A stretch of DNA of 64,000 bases from the NCBI RefSeq assembly GCF_900635955.1, contig NZ_LR134201.1, positions 1,054,001 through 1,118,000 of the forward strand, written 5' to 3'. Both the position numbers and the translations under genes were made by a program. The DNA is from Cedecea lapagei (lineage in GTDB: Bacteria; Pseudomonadota; Gammaproteobacteria; Enterobacterales; Enterobacteriaceae). Numbering within the stretch: position 1 is the stretch's first letter; each line of letters starts with the position of its first letter. Shown here piece after piece: positions 8,308 through 18,500 of the stretch. The notes under the pieces were generated by a model. That model was not told the origin of the DNA, made no database searches, and worked only from the letters and a program-made list of their open reading frames with translations.

Positions 8308-8859
8308 CTACAGCATTTTGATAATACGCGCCGGGTTGCCGGCAACTACGCAATTTGCCGGAATATCTTTGGTCACCACCGATCCAGAGCCCACCACAAC
8401 ATTATCACCGATGGTGACGCCAGGATTAATCACCGCGCGGCCGCCAATCCAGACGTTATTGCCGATCGTTACCGGCTTGCCCAGCTCGACGCCGCTATTA
8501 CGTGTTTCAGCCTCAAGAGGGTGTGTAGCGGTGTAAATATGCACGCCCGGCGCCAGCATACAGTTGTCGCCTATATGGATGGGGCAGGGATCCAGCATTA
8601 CGCACTCAAAATTGGCGTAGAAGTTTTTCCCCAGATAGATGTTGTAGCCGTAGTCGCAGCGGAACGTCGGCTCAATATAGGCTCCTTCGCTTTGGCCCAG
8701 CAGCTCGGCGAGGAGTTCATCGCGGTACGCCTGCTCGTCGGGTGAGCTGTGGTTGTAGCGATGCAGCAGCTGGCGTGCTCTGTGGCTTTCACGCCGGAGG
8801 GTTTCATCTCCGGGTCGGTAAAGTTCGCCGGCAATCATTTTACGCTTCTCTTCGCTCAT
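8308..8859 (-). CDS. maa: Maltose O-acetyltransferase
   Basis: 183-aa left-handed beta-helix (hexapeptide repeat) acetyltransferase that moves acetyl from acetyl-CoA to sugars such as maltose and glucose. The N-terminal maltose-acetyltransferase helix region (KMIAGELYRPGDETL) is followed by hexapeptide repeats with the probable catalytic H113 in YTATHPL. The C-terminal turn reads NPARIIKML. Position between ylaC and hha matches E. coli. Confidence 0.92.
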   Translation of the reverse strand: MSEEKRKMIAGELYRPGDETLRRESHRARQLLHRYNHSSPDEQAYRDELLAELLGQSEGAYIEPTFRCDYGYNIYLGKNFYANFECVMLDPCPIHIGDNCMLAPGVHIYTATHPLEAETRNSGVELGKPVTIGNNVWIGGRAVINPGVTIGDNVVVGSGSVVTKDIPANCVVAGNPARIIKML

Positions 8860-9101
8860 AAGCTTTTCCCTGTTCAGTGGTCTGTAAGACTAGCTAAATG
8901 TCGGAAGGAAAGAGCGGGGATCGTTCCCTGAGTGTGACGACGCTCACGTCGCAGGCTGCGGCGTGGCAAGACAAGGAGTGAGGAGAGCTGGCGGTATTTC
9001 GCTGGCCGGTTAACCGGCGTGAATCCGAATCCGTACCATAATGGCTAAGACAAACCAGGTAATAAATTGTGAGTTTAAATGTTATTTAATAAAGTTTGTA
9101 A

Positions 9102-9317
9102 TTAACGAATAAATTTCCACACAGAGGGTGGGATTTTATCATACAGTTTATTCATTGTCAGTTCAGCGAGACGGTGATCGGCGGCTGAATAAAATACAGC
9201 CAGCTCATTATCTGATAATTCATATTTATTCTTTTCTATTACGCGTTCCAGCGTATCAATTGTCTGACAACGTCGCAGACGCATCAAATAATCGGTCTTG
9301 GTCAGTTTGGTAGTCAT
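9102..9317 (-). CDS. hha: Haemolysin expression modulator Hha
   Basis: 71-aa nucleoid-associated protein that binds H-NS and helps silence horizontally acquired, AT-rich genes. The sequence (TKTDYLMRLRRCQTIDTLERV) is nearly the E. coli protein. It lies 27 nt downstream of tomB in the usual tomB-hha operon. In this window it is a plausible silencer of the AT-rich island at 56-63 kb (inference). Confidence 0.95.
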   Translation of the reverse strand: MTTKLTKTDYLMRLRRCQTIDTLERVIEKNKYELSDNELAVFYSAADHRLAELTMNKLYDKIPPSVWKFIR

Positions 9318-9344
9318 AAATTTGCCTTAAGTATTTTACTCTTT

Positions 9345-9719
9345 TTAGAACGAATGGCTCACTGGGTTAGCTCGGCTTTCGCTAATGAAACATCTGAACA
9401 AGCGATTCCCCGATTTACGCCACCGCTGCAGATCCTGCGCATTAATGCCGTAATTGCTAAACAACATGAAAGTATCGTCCAGGTATTCATCAATCTGTTC
9501 AATCAATTTGCTCTCGTCCGGATACTTAATCTTATAATTAAGCGCAGACGCGGCAATGTGCTCAATCAATTCATTCAGCTGTAGGTTTATGGCCGAAGTC
9601 GGATCATTAACCCATCCATGATTGCTCTCACCAAGGTTGGTCAGACAATCGTGGTACAGACTCTCACAGAGAAACTTCAGCTGCGCGATATCATGCCGCT
9701 TTGGTGAGTACTCGTCCAT
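9345..9719 (-). CDS. tomB: Hha toxicity modulator TomB
   Basis: 124-aa protein (formerly YbaJ) transcribed ahead of hha. It attenuates Hha toxicity and affects biofilm formation. The landmarks MDEYSPKRHDIAQLKFLCESLYHDC and the C-terminal RANPVSHSF are typical. Full length for the family. Confidence 0.94.
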   Translation of the reverse strand: MDEYSPKRHDIAQLKFLCESLYHDCLTNLGESNHGWVNDPTSAINLQLNELIEHIAASALNYKIKYPDESKLIEQIDEYLDDTFMLFSNYGINAQDLQRWRKSGNRLFRCFISESRANPVSHSF

Positions 9720-10240
9720 AGTGCTGCCCCTTTATCGGTAAAACAAATGATAAACACAACGGGTTGGGGTGGACACACCTGATGAGGTGAAGAACTGATG
9801 CCACGATTATTACATGTGCTGTAACTATAAATCAATATTGCCTGGATTTCATGCTGCTCTAACGAAAAATTACAATTAAGTTAAAAAAGGAGAATACGTT
9901 ACTAAATGTGAATTAAGAGTTTCGTATAAATTTTAACATACATTATCATTGAACGATTAAGTAATAATGAGCAATGTTTATAACTTTCAGCCAGTTAATC
10001 AGCTTATAAGACTATTCTGTATCCGGTTAAAGAACAGGCGCTAATTTGTAAGAATATTCCCAAATAAATGCAATGCATCGGTTTTTGTTGTTCCATTAAT
10101 CATGAATTAACGAGTGTTTAATCAGTTATTTTTCCCCTGGTGATAAGGCCGCTGCGTCGACGTTAACGGCGGGAGCGAGAATTAAAGTGGAAATAAGTGT
10201 GCGTTAATAAAAGGTTGAAACCGGTTTCTTGATTAATAAA
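9720..10240. other. Long intergenic region between tomB and the acrB terminator
   Basis: About 520 bp of AT-rich DNA with no ORF, RNA gene or strong repeat that I can support. It must contain the tomB-hha promoter. A gap of similar size exists in E. coli. Confidence 0.5.
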
Positions 10241-10263
10241 AAAGGCCGCTAAATGCGGCCTTT
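10241..10263. terminator. Terminator downstream of acrB
   Basis: AAAGGCCGC (10241-10249) pairs with GCGGCCTTT (10255-10263). A T run follows on either strand, so it can terminate acrAB on the minus strand and also insulate the other direction. Confidence 0.8.
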
Positions 10264-10282
10264 TGTTTTGTTATTGAAGAGC

Positions 10283-13200
10283 TTACTGGTGATGTTCTAC
10301 CGGATGCGCATGTTCAATATCTTCACTCTTGCGGCTGAAGCGGCGGCGTACAACCACGAAGAACACAGGAACGAAGAAGATAGCGAGTACGGTCGCGGTC
10401 ACCATCCCGCCCATTACGCCAGTCCCTACGGCGTTCTGTGCGCCACTGCCTGCCCCGGTACTGATTACCAGCGGCATTACCCCGAGGATAAAGGCCAGAG
10501 AGGTCATCAGAATCGGACGCAGACGCATACGCACGGCCTCCAGCGTCGCTTCTATCAGGCCTTTGCCCTCTTTCTCCATCAGATCTTTGGCGAATTCAAC
10601 GATAAGTATCGCATTCTTCGCCGACAGGCCAATGGTTGTCAGCAGGCCAACCTGGAAGTAAACGTCATTGGTGAGACCACGCATGGTCGCGGCCAGAAGC
10701 GCACCGAATACCCCAAGCGGAACCACCAGCATAACGGAGAACGGAATAGACCAGCTCTCATACAGCGCTGCCAGACAGAGGAAGACCACAATCAGCGAGA
10801 TGGCGTACAGGGCAGGGGCCTGGTTACCGGACAGACGTTCCTGGTAGGACATCCCCGTCCAGTCAAAGCCGATACCGGTTGGCAGTTTCGACGCCAGCTG
10901 CTCCATCATCTCCATCGCTTCACCGGTACTTTTACCCGGTGCGGCCTGGCCGAGGATCTCCATGGACGGCAGACCGTTGTAACGTTCCAGGCGAGGTGAG
11001 CCGTATTCCCAGCGTGATGTGGAGAACGCGGAGAACGGAACCATCTGGCCGGAAGAGCCACGGACGTACCAGTTGCCGATATCGCTCGGCAGCATACGGT
11101 ATGGCGCTTCCGCCATCACATACACTTTCTTCACGCGGCCGCGGTCAATGAAGTCATTGACGTAGCTGCCGCCCCAGGCTGCGCCCAGCGTGGTGTTGAT
11201 ATCGCTGATGGAGACACCCAACGCCTGCGCTTTTTCCTGATCGATATCGATTTTAAACTGCGGCGTATCTTCCAGACCGTTCGGACGCACGCCCACCAGC
11301 AGGTCAGAGTGCTGAGCAATCATGCCAAACAGCTGGTTACGAGCCTGAGTCAGCTGCTCGTGGCCAAGGTTTGCCTGGTCAATCAGCTGGAAGTCAAAGC
11401 CGGTAGCGGTACCCAGCTCGACAATCGCCGGCAGGTTAAAGGCAAAGACCATTGCGTCTTTAATCTGCGAGAAGGCGCCCATCGCTCGGCCAGCAATGGC
11501 CGGAACCTTGTTCTCCTCACCCGAACGCTCACTCCAGTCCTTCAGGGAAACGAAGGCCAGGCCGGTGTTCTGCCCACGACCCGAGAAGCCGAAGCCGTTA
11601 ACGGTAAATACCGAATTAACGTTCGCTTTCTCTTTAGTCAGGAAGTAGTCGTTCACTTCGTCGAGCACTTTCTGGGTACGTTCCTGAGTTGCGCCCGCCG
11701 GCAGCTGCGCCATGGCTAACAGTACGCCCTGGTCTTCATCCGGCAAGAATGAACTAGGCAGACGAACGAACAGAATCGCCATGCCGGCCACAATCAGAAC
11801 ATAAAGCAGCAGGTAACGACCGGTGCTACGCAGAATATTGCCGACGCTGTCGGTATAGTGATGCGTGCTCTTGTCGAACATTCTGTTGAACCAGCCGAAG
11901 AACCCTTTCTTGTCATCGTGATGACCTTTCGGGATTGGCTTAAGCATGGTGGCACAGAGCGCCGGCGTCAGGATCATCGCCACCAGCACCGACAGCACCA
12001 TCGCGGAAACAATGGTAATCGAGAACTGACGATAGATTGCGCCGGTAGAGCCGCCAAAGAATGCCATCGGGATAAATACTGCGGACAGCACCATCGCGAT
12101 GCCCACCAGGGCGCCCTGAATCTGGTCCATGGATTTGCGAGTGGCTTCTTTCGGCGGCAGTCCGTCTTCCACCATCACACGCTCAACGTTTTCGACCACG
12201 ACGATGGCGTCATCCACCAGCAGGCCGATCGCCAACACCATACCGAACATCGTCAGGGTGTTTATCGAGTAGCCAAACACGGCGAGGATAGCGAACGTCC
12301 CCAGCAGAACCACCGGTACCGCAATGGTTGGAATCAGCGTTGCCCGGAAGTTCTGCAGGAACAGATACATTACGAGGAACACCAGCACGATGGCTTCCAC
12401 CAGCGTTTTAACCACTTCGTTGATGGAGATTTTAACGAACGGCGTAGTGTCGTACGGGTAAACAACCTTCAGACCCGCCGGGAAGAACGGCTCCAGTTTT
12501 TCTACCGTCGCGCGAACGGCTTCAGCGGTGTCCAGGGCGTTAGCACCGGTAGCCAGCTTGATCCCCAGACCGGAGGCGGGTTGGCCGTTATAGCGAGCGA
12601 TAACATCATAGTTTTCGCCACCCAGCTCAACTTTTGCGACATCCCTCAGCAGGACGCGAGAGCCGTCCGGGTTGACCTTCATCAGAATTTTGCTGAACTC
12701 GTCTGCGGATTTCAGACGGGTCTGCGCGATGATCGAGGCGTTAAGCTGCTGGCCTTTGACCGGCGGCGTACCGCCAAGCTGGCCGGCTGCGACCTGGGCG
12801 TTTTGCGCTTTAATCGCGTTAATCACGTCAACAGGCGTCAACTGGTAGTTGTTCAGCTTGTTCGGATCCATCCAGATGCGCATCGCGTACTGCGCACCAA
12901 ACAGCTGCACGTCACCTACGCCGTGGGTACGGCTGACCGGATCTTTAATGGTTGCGCCAACGTAGTCCGCGATATCTTCCTGTTTCATGGAGCCGTCGGT
13001 GCTGATCATACCAAGCACCATCAGGAAGCTACTGGAGGACTTCTCAACGCTAACACCTTGCTGCTGCACTTCCTGCGGCAGCAGCGGCATGGCCAGCTGC
13101 AGTTTGTTCTGAACCTGTACCTGCGCGATGTCGGCATCGGTGCCGGAGTCGAAGGTGATGGTTATCTGAACGGTACCCGATGAATCACTGGTCGAGGACA

Positions 13201-13432
13201 TGTACAGCAGGCCATCGATACCGTTCATGTTCTGTTCGATAACCTGCGTGACGGTATCCTGTACCGTTTTAGCATCTGCACCCGGGTAGTTTGCCGAGAT
13301 CTGAATAGCCGGTGGCGCGATCGTTGGATACTGCGCGATAGGCAATTTCATGATCGCAAGCGCACCCGCCAACATGATGATGATGGCGATTACCCAGGCA
13401 AAGATGGGGCGATCGATAAAAAACTTAGACAT
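10283..13432 (-). CDS. acrB: Multidrug efflux RND transporter permease AcrB
   Basis: 1049-aa inner-membrane trimeric drug/proton antiporter that works with AcrA and TolC, the same length as E. coli AcrB. The RND signatures are visible: N-terminal FFIDRPIFAWVIAIIIMLAG and the proton-relay aspartates in LLVDDAIVVVENVERVM (D407-D408 in E. coli numbering). The C-terminus ends in histidine-rich AHPVEHHQ. It lies 22 nt after acrA in one operon. No disruption is seen. Confidence 0.97.
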   Translation of the reverse strand: MSKFFIDRPIFAWVIAIIIMLAGALAIMKLPIAQYPTIAPPAIQISANYPGADAKTVQDTVTQVIEQNMNGIDGLLYMSSTSDSSGTVQITITFDSGTDADIAQVQVQNKLQLAMPLLPQEVQQQGVSVEKSSSSFLMVLGMISTDGSMKQEDIADYVGATIKDPVSRTHGVGDVQLFGAQYAMRIWMDPNKLNNYQLTPVDVINAIKAQNAQVAAGQLGGTPPVKGQQLNASIIAQTRLKSADEFSKILMKVNPDGSRVLLRDVAKVELGGENYDVIARYNGQPASGLGIKLATGANALDTAEAVRATVEKLEPFFPAGLKVVYPYDTTPFVKISINEVVKTLVEAIVLVFLVMYLFLQNFRATLIPTIAVPVVLLGTFAILAVFGYSINTLTMFGMVLAIGLLVDDAIVVVENVERVMVEDGLPPKEATRKSMDQIQGALVGIAMVLSAVFIPMAFFGGSTGAIYRQFSITIVSAMVLSVLVAMILTPALCATMLKPIPKGHHDDKKGFFGWFNRMFDKSTHHYTDSVGNILRSTGRYLLLYVLIVAGMAILFVRLPSSFLPDEDQGVLLAMAQLPAGATQERTQKVLDEVNDYFLTKEKANVNSVFTVNGFGFSGRGQNTGLAFVSLKDWSERSGEENKVPAIAGRAMGAFSQIKDAMVFAFNLPAIVELGTATGFDFQLIDQANLGHEQLTQARNQLFGMIAQHSDLLVGVRPNGLEDTPQFKIDIDQEKAQALGVSISDINTTLGAAWGGSYVNDFIDRGRVKKVYVMAEAPYRMLPSDIGNWYVRGSSGQMVPFSAFSTSRWEYGSPRLERYNGLPSMEILGQAAPGKSTGEAMEMMEQLASKLPTGIGFDWTGMSYQERLSGNQAPALYAISLIVVFLCLAALYESWSIPFSVMLVVPLGVFGALLAATMRGLTNDVYFQVGLLTTIGLSAKNAILIVEFAKDLMEKEGKGLIEATLEAVRMRLRPILMTSLAFILGVMPLVISTGAGSGAQNAVGTGVMGGMVTATVLAIFFVPVFFVVVRRRFSRKSEDIEHAHPVEHHQ

Positions 13433-13454
13433 GTCTTAACGGCTCCTGTTTAAG

Positions 13455-14654
13455 TTAAGACTTCGGTTGTTCTGGCTGTGCGCCTGCGGCGGGTTGCTGT
13501 TGGCCTTTATTGTCTTCCGCAACTTCCTGAGCTTTTACCTGAACACCCGGTTTTACTTTCTGTAGGCCGGTAACAATGACGCGATCGCCGGTTTGCAATC
13601 CGTCGGTCACCAGCCATTTGTCGCCGATCGCCTGGCTGGTTTGCAGCTGGCGAACTTCAACTTTGTCATCCTTGCCGACAACCATCGCTGAGGCATCGCC
13701 GCGTGGAGTACGGGTGACCCCTTGCTGCGGTACCAGGATAGCGTTCGGGTTAACGCCTTCTTCCAGTTTGGCGCGAACAAACATGCCGGGCAGCAGCGTT
13801 TTGTCCGGGTTAGGGAAGATAGCGCGAAGGGTGATTGATCCGGTGGTCTGGTCAACGGTGACTTCTGAGAATTCCAGCGTCCCTTCCTGAGGATAGGCAA
13901 CACCGCTGTTGGTCATCAGCTTCACTTTCGCTTTACCGTTTTCCTGTTTCAGTTTGCCGTCGGCCAGCTCCTGCTTGAGGCGCAGGAAATCGTCGCTGGA
14001 CTGGGTGACGTCGACATAGATCGGGTCAAGCTGCTGGACGGTGGCCAGCGCGGTGGTTTGACCGCTGGTAACCAGCGCCCCTTCGGTGACCGCGGATTTA
14101 CCGATACGGCCGTTGATAGGCGAGGTCACTTTGGTGTACGCCAGGTTAATACGCGCGGTTTCGACAGCGGCTTTTGCTGCGACGACGTCAGCGTTTGCCT
14201 GCTGTGCGGTTGCTGCCGCCGTGTCGTAATCAGACTGGCTGATGTATTTCGTTCCCAGCAGTTTCTGATAACGCTTGACGGTTAACTGTGCGAGATTGGC
14301 GCTGGACTGAGCTTTCGCCAGGTCGCCTTTCGCGCTGTCGTACGCAGCTTGATAGGTTGCAGGATCGATCTGATACAGCGAAACACCGGCCTGGATGTCG
14401 CTCCCTTCGGTGAAGTTACGCTTCAGAATAATACCGCTAACCTGAGGACGGACTTCTGCGATGCGGAAGGCGTTGGTGCGTCCTGGAAGCTCAGTAGTTA
14501 TCTGCAATGGCGCGCTTTTCAGAGTCACTACACCCACTTCCGGGGCGTGCGGCGCACTCTGCTGAGTCTCTTTCTCGTTACATCCTGTAAGCGCTAAGCT
14601 GCCTGAGAGCATCAGAACGGCCGCCAGAGGCGTAAACCCTCTGTTTTTGTTCAT
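13455..14654 (-). CDS. acrA: Multidrug efflux periplasmic adaptor AcrA
   Basis: Membrane-fusion lipoprotein linking AcrB to TolC, 399 aa. The lipobox LALTGC with lipidated C25 follows a short signal peptide. The lipoyl, alpha-hairpin and beta-barrel regions are recognisable. An in-frame ATG at 14681 would add nine residues; 14654 gives the standard MNKNRGFTPLA start. It is divergent from acrR, with the AcrR operator in between. Confidence 0.96.
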   Translation of the reverse strand: MNKNRGFTPLAAVLMLSGSLALTGCNEKETQQSAPHAPEVGVVTLKSAPLQITTELPGRTNAFRIAEVRPQVSGIILKRNFTEGSDIQAGVSLYQIDPATYQAAYDSAKGDLAKAQSSANLAQLTVKRYQKLLGTKYISQSDYDTAAATAQQANADVVAAKAAVETARINLAYTKVTSPINGRIGKSAVTEGALVTSGQTTALATVQQLDPIYVDVTQSSDDFLRLKQELADGKLKQENGKAKVKLMTNSGVAYPQEGTLEFSEVTVDQTTGSITLRAIFPNPDKTLLPGMFVRAKLEEGVNPNAILVPQQGVTRTPRGDASAMVVGKDDKVEVRQLQTSQAIGDKWLVTDGLQTGDRVIVTGLQKVKPGVQVKAQEVAEDNKGQQQPAAGAQPEQPKS

Positions 14655-14745
14655 ATGTAAACCTCGAGTGTCCGATTTCAAAGTTGTTCAATGGATCAAA
14701 TGTCCACAAACCCATTGCTGCGTTTATATTATCGTCGTGCTATGG

Positions 14746-14769
14746 TACATACGTTCACAAATGTATGTA
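14746..14769. promoter_or_regulatory. AcrR operator in the acrR-acrA intergenic region
   Basis: A 24-bp near-perfect palindrome with TACATACGTT on the left and AATGTATGTA on the right. It corresponds to the known AcrR site of E. coli at the same place. AcrR should repress both acrAB and its own gene; binding of efflux substrates lifts the repression. Confidence 0.9.
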
Positions 14770-14797
14770 AATCTGACTAAAGTAAATTCACCCCCAT

Positions 14798-15436
14798 ATG
14801 GCACGAAAAACCAAAGCTCAGGCGCTTGAAACCCGCCAGCATATCCTCGACGTTGCGATCCGCCTGTTTTCACAGCAGGGCGTCTCCGCGACTTCGCTTG
14901 CGGATATCGCTCAGGCTGCCGGGGTAACACGTGGTGCGATTTACTGGCATTTCAAAAATAAGTCGGAATTGTTTAGTGAGATCTGGGAACTAACAGAATC
15001 CAGTATTGGTGACTTAGAGATTGAGTATCGGGCAAAATATCCAGACGATCCACTGTCTGTGGTAAGAGAATTACTCATTTATATCCTACAGGCAACGGTG
15101 ACAGAAGAGCGCCGTCGTTTAATGACGGAAATCATTTTTCACAAATGTGAATTTGTCGGAGAACTTGAGGTTCTGCAGCAGGCCAGACGCACGCTCTATA
15201 TGGAAGGCAATGAACGTATTGAGGCCGCTTTACAGCGCTGTATTGACGCAGGGAAATTGCCTGCCAGCCTGCGCCTTTCCCTCGCCGTGACGCTGATGCG
15301 CAGCTACATTACCGGCCTGATCGAAAACTGGCTGGTGGCGCCGCAATCTTTTGATCTGCATGGTAAAGCCCCTGACTTTATCGCCATCCTGCTGGAGATG
15401 TTCCAGCTGAGCCCAACGCTCAACCCCTCGGCGTAA
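14798..15436 (+). CDS. acrR: TetR-family repressor AcrR
   Basis: 212-aa repressor of acrAB. The N-terminal TetR helix-turn-helix (about 10-57) shows TSLADIAQAAGVTRGAIYWHFKNKSELF. The C-terminal domain binds drugs and bile-type ligands. Length is close to E. coli AcrR (215 aa) and the reading frame is uninterrupted, so the efflux pump should be normally regulated. Confidence 0.96.
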   Translation: MARKTKAQALETRQHILDVAIRLFSQQGVSATSLADIAQAAGVTRGAIYWHFKNKSELFSEIWELTESSIGDLEIEYRAKYPDDPLSVVRELLIYILQATVTEERRRLMTEIIFHKCEFVGELEVLQQARRTLYMEGNERIEAALQRCIDAGKLPASLRLSLAVTLMRSYITGLIENWLVAPQSFDLHGKAPDFIAILLEMFQLSPTLNPSA

Positions 15437-15587
15437 TCTTCGCCACCGATTCACCCATTAAATGATTTGAGATTCCTCCGAGGGCGATTGCTATTCTGCG
15501 CCCTGAAGCCGTGCTATTCTGCGCATCTTCCGTGGCCTTTTACTTTTAGCTGGCACTCACCGTGCGCGGCACCGTAATGACTCAACC

Positions 15588-18500
15588 ATGACTACGCAGC
15601 ACAACGCTCTGTCGCGGACCTCTCGTTCCGCATTCATTCTTCTCCTGTGTCTCTTTATCTCCACTCTGCTGCCGTTTTCTATGGCTCAGGCGGCGCAAAC
15701 GACTGGCGATCTGCCTGCGAAAGCGGAGGTTCAGTCGCAGCTGGAGACGCTGAATAAGCAAAAAACGCTGACGGCCGACGATAAGCTCGTCCAGAAAGAT
15801 CTCACCGATACGCTTGAGATGCTGGACAAGCTCGACCGCGTGAAGCAGGAGACGGCGCAGCTTAAAACCACGGTCGCCCAGGCACCGGATAAGCTGAAGC
15901 AGGCTACCGACGCGCTCAATTCGCTGAGTACGCCAGCCGACGACGACGCGACTCGCAAAACGCTGAGCACGCTCTCTTTACGTCAGCTGGAGGCCCGCCT
16001 GACCAACGTGCTGGATCAGCTGCAGTCGGCGAATAACGACCTCTCTACGCTGAACAGCCAGCTCGTTTCGCTGCAAACGCAGCCGGAGCGGGTACAGAAC
16101 GCGATGTACAGCGCTTCGCAGCAGCTTCTGCAGGTACGCAACCGCCTGAATGGCACTACGCCGGGTGAAGCCACCTTGCGTCCGAGCCAGCAAAACCTGC
16201 TGCTGGTACAGCAGGCGTTGCTCAATACGCAGATTGAACAGCAGCGTAAGAGCCTTGAAGGCAACACCGTTTTACAGGATGCGCTGCAGAAACAGCGTGA
16301 CTACACCAACGCCAATATCGGGCAGCTTGAGCACTCGCTTCAGCTGCTGCAGGAGGCGGTTAACAGCAAACGCTTAACGCTGACTGAAAAGACTGCCCAG
16401 GAAGCCGTCACGCCTGACGATGCCGACACCAGCGCTATCCAGAATAACCCGCTGGTGCGCCAGGAGCTGGACGTCAACCACCAGCTCAGCCAGCGTCTGA
16501 TTAATGCCACCCAAAGCGGGAACGAGCTGGTCCAGCGCAATATCCGCGTTAAAAACTGGCTTGACCGTGCGCTTCAGTCCGAACGTAACCTGAAAGAACA
16601 AATTTCGGTGCTGAAGGGGAGCCTTCTGCTGTCGCGTATTCTTTATCAGCAGCAGCAGACGCTGCCGTCCGCCGACGATCTTGAGGACCTCACCAACCGC
16701 ATTGCCGATCTGCGCCTTGAGCAGTTCGACATTAACCAGCAGCGCGATGCTTTGTTCCAGAGCGACAGCTACGTCGGCAAGATTGAAGACGGGCATAAGA
16801 ACGAAGTTAACGACGAGGTTCACGATGCGCTGACGCAGGTGGTGGACATGCGCCGCGAGCTGCTCGACCAGCTTAACAAACAGCTCGGCAACCAGCTGAT
16901 GATGGCGATTAACCTGCAAATTAACCAGCAGCAGCTGATGAGCGTCAGCACCAGCCTGCAGAAGATGCTGACCCAGCAAATCTTCTGGGTTAACAGCAAC
17001 AAGCCGATGAACTGGGAGTGGATCAAATCTTTCCCTGGGGCGCTGCACGACCAAATCAAGGCCATGAAGCTGGACGTCAGCTGGCATAAGGTGCTGGACG
17101 GGCTGTTTATGTCGCTGTTCACGGCTCTGCCGCTGCTGCTGCTGGCCGGCCTGCTGCGCTGGCGTTACAAATGGATAGACAAGCAGTTAGCTAAGCTCGC
17201 TTCTGAAGTGGGGCAGCTGCGCACCGACAGCCAGCTCAACACGCCGAAGGCGATCTTGCTGAACTTCCTGAAGGTGCTGCCGCTGACGATGGCGATCCTT
17301 GCGGTGGGGCTGGTGCTGCTGTTTATGCAGCTTAACATCAGCGAACTGCTGTGGGCGTTTGCCAAAGAGCTGGCGCTGTTCTGGCTGGTGTTCGGCATGG
17401 CGTGGCGCATCCTCACCAGCCGCGGGCTTGCGGTCACCTGGTTTAACATGCCGGAGCACCTCACTCGCCATTATCGCCGTCAGATTGTGCGCATCAGCTT
17501 TGCTCTGCTGCCGCTGCTGTTCTGGTCCGTTGTCGGGGAACTGTCGCCGCTGCACCTGATGGACGACGTGCTCGGGCAGTTTATGATTTTCCTTAACCTG
17601 CTGCTGATCACCGGCCTGGTTATCCCGATGTGCCGCGACAACTGGCGCGACAAAGAGTCTCATCCGCTGCGTCTGCTGACCATCACAGTGCTTTCCGTCG
17701 TGCCGGTGGCGCTGCTGGTGCTGACGGCAACAGGCTACTTCTACACCACGCTAAGGCTGGCTAACCGCTGGATTGACACGGTTTATCTGGTGATTATCTG
17801 GAACCTCATCCACCAGACGGTGATCCGTGGCCTGAGCGTTGCGGCGCGCCGTATCGCCTATCGCCGCGCGCTGGCGCGGCGTCAGAATATGGTGAAAGAG
17901 GGCGCAGAAGGTGCAGAGCCGGTGGAAGAGCCGCCGCTGGCGCTGGATCAGATTAACCAGCAGACGATGCGCTTAACCATGCTGCTGATGTTCGCCCTGT
18001 TCGGGGTGGTGTTTTACGCCATCTGGTCGGACTTAATCACCGTCTTTGCCTACCTCGACAGTATCGTCCTGTGGCATTACACCGGCAGCGAAGCGGGCGC
18101 GGCGGTGATGAAAAACGTTACCATGGGCAGCATCCTGTTTGCCGTGGTGGCCGCGATGGTGGCCTGGGCGCTGATTCGAAACCTGCCGGGCCTGCTGGAA
18201 GTGCTGGTGCTGTCGCGCCTGAAAATGCGCCAGGGGGCTTCCTACGCCATTACCACCATCCTCAACTACGCGATTATCGTGATTGGGGCGATGACGGTCT
18301 TCGGCTCGCTCGGCGTGTCGTGGGACAAACTGCAGTGGCTGGCTGCGGCGCTGTCGGTCGGTCTCGGCTTTGGTTTACAGGAGATTTTCGGTAACTTTGT
18401 CTCCGGTCTGATCATCCTGTTTGAACGCCCGGTGCGCATCGGCGACACCGTCACCATCGGGACATTCTCGGGCAGCGTCAGCAAGATCCGTATTCGCGCC

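Noticed and set aside
9102..9719. hha-tomB reported as a new toxin-antitoxin discovery
   Set aside because: It is the standard enterobacterial tomB-hha locus with no unusual change.
11858..13183. A 441-codon open frame antisense to acrB
   Set aside because: It lies wholly opposite acrB, its translation is rich in His, Arg and Gln as expected from the complement of a GC-rich coding frame, and it has no domain signal. The same applies to other long antisense frames over mscK, dnaX, livH and htpG.
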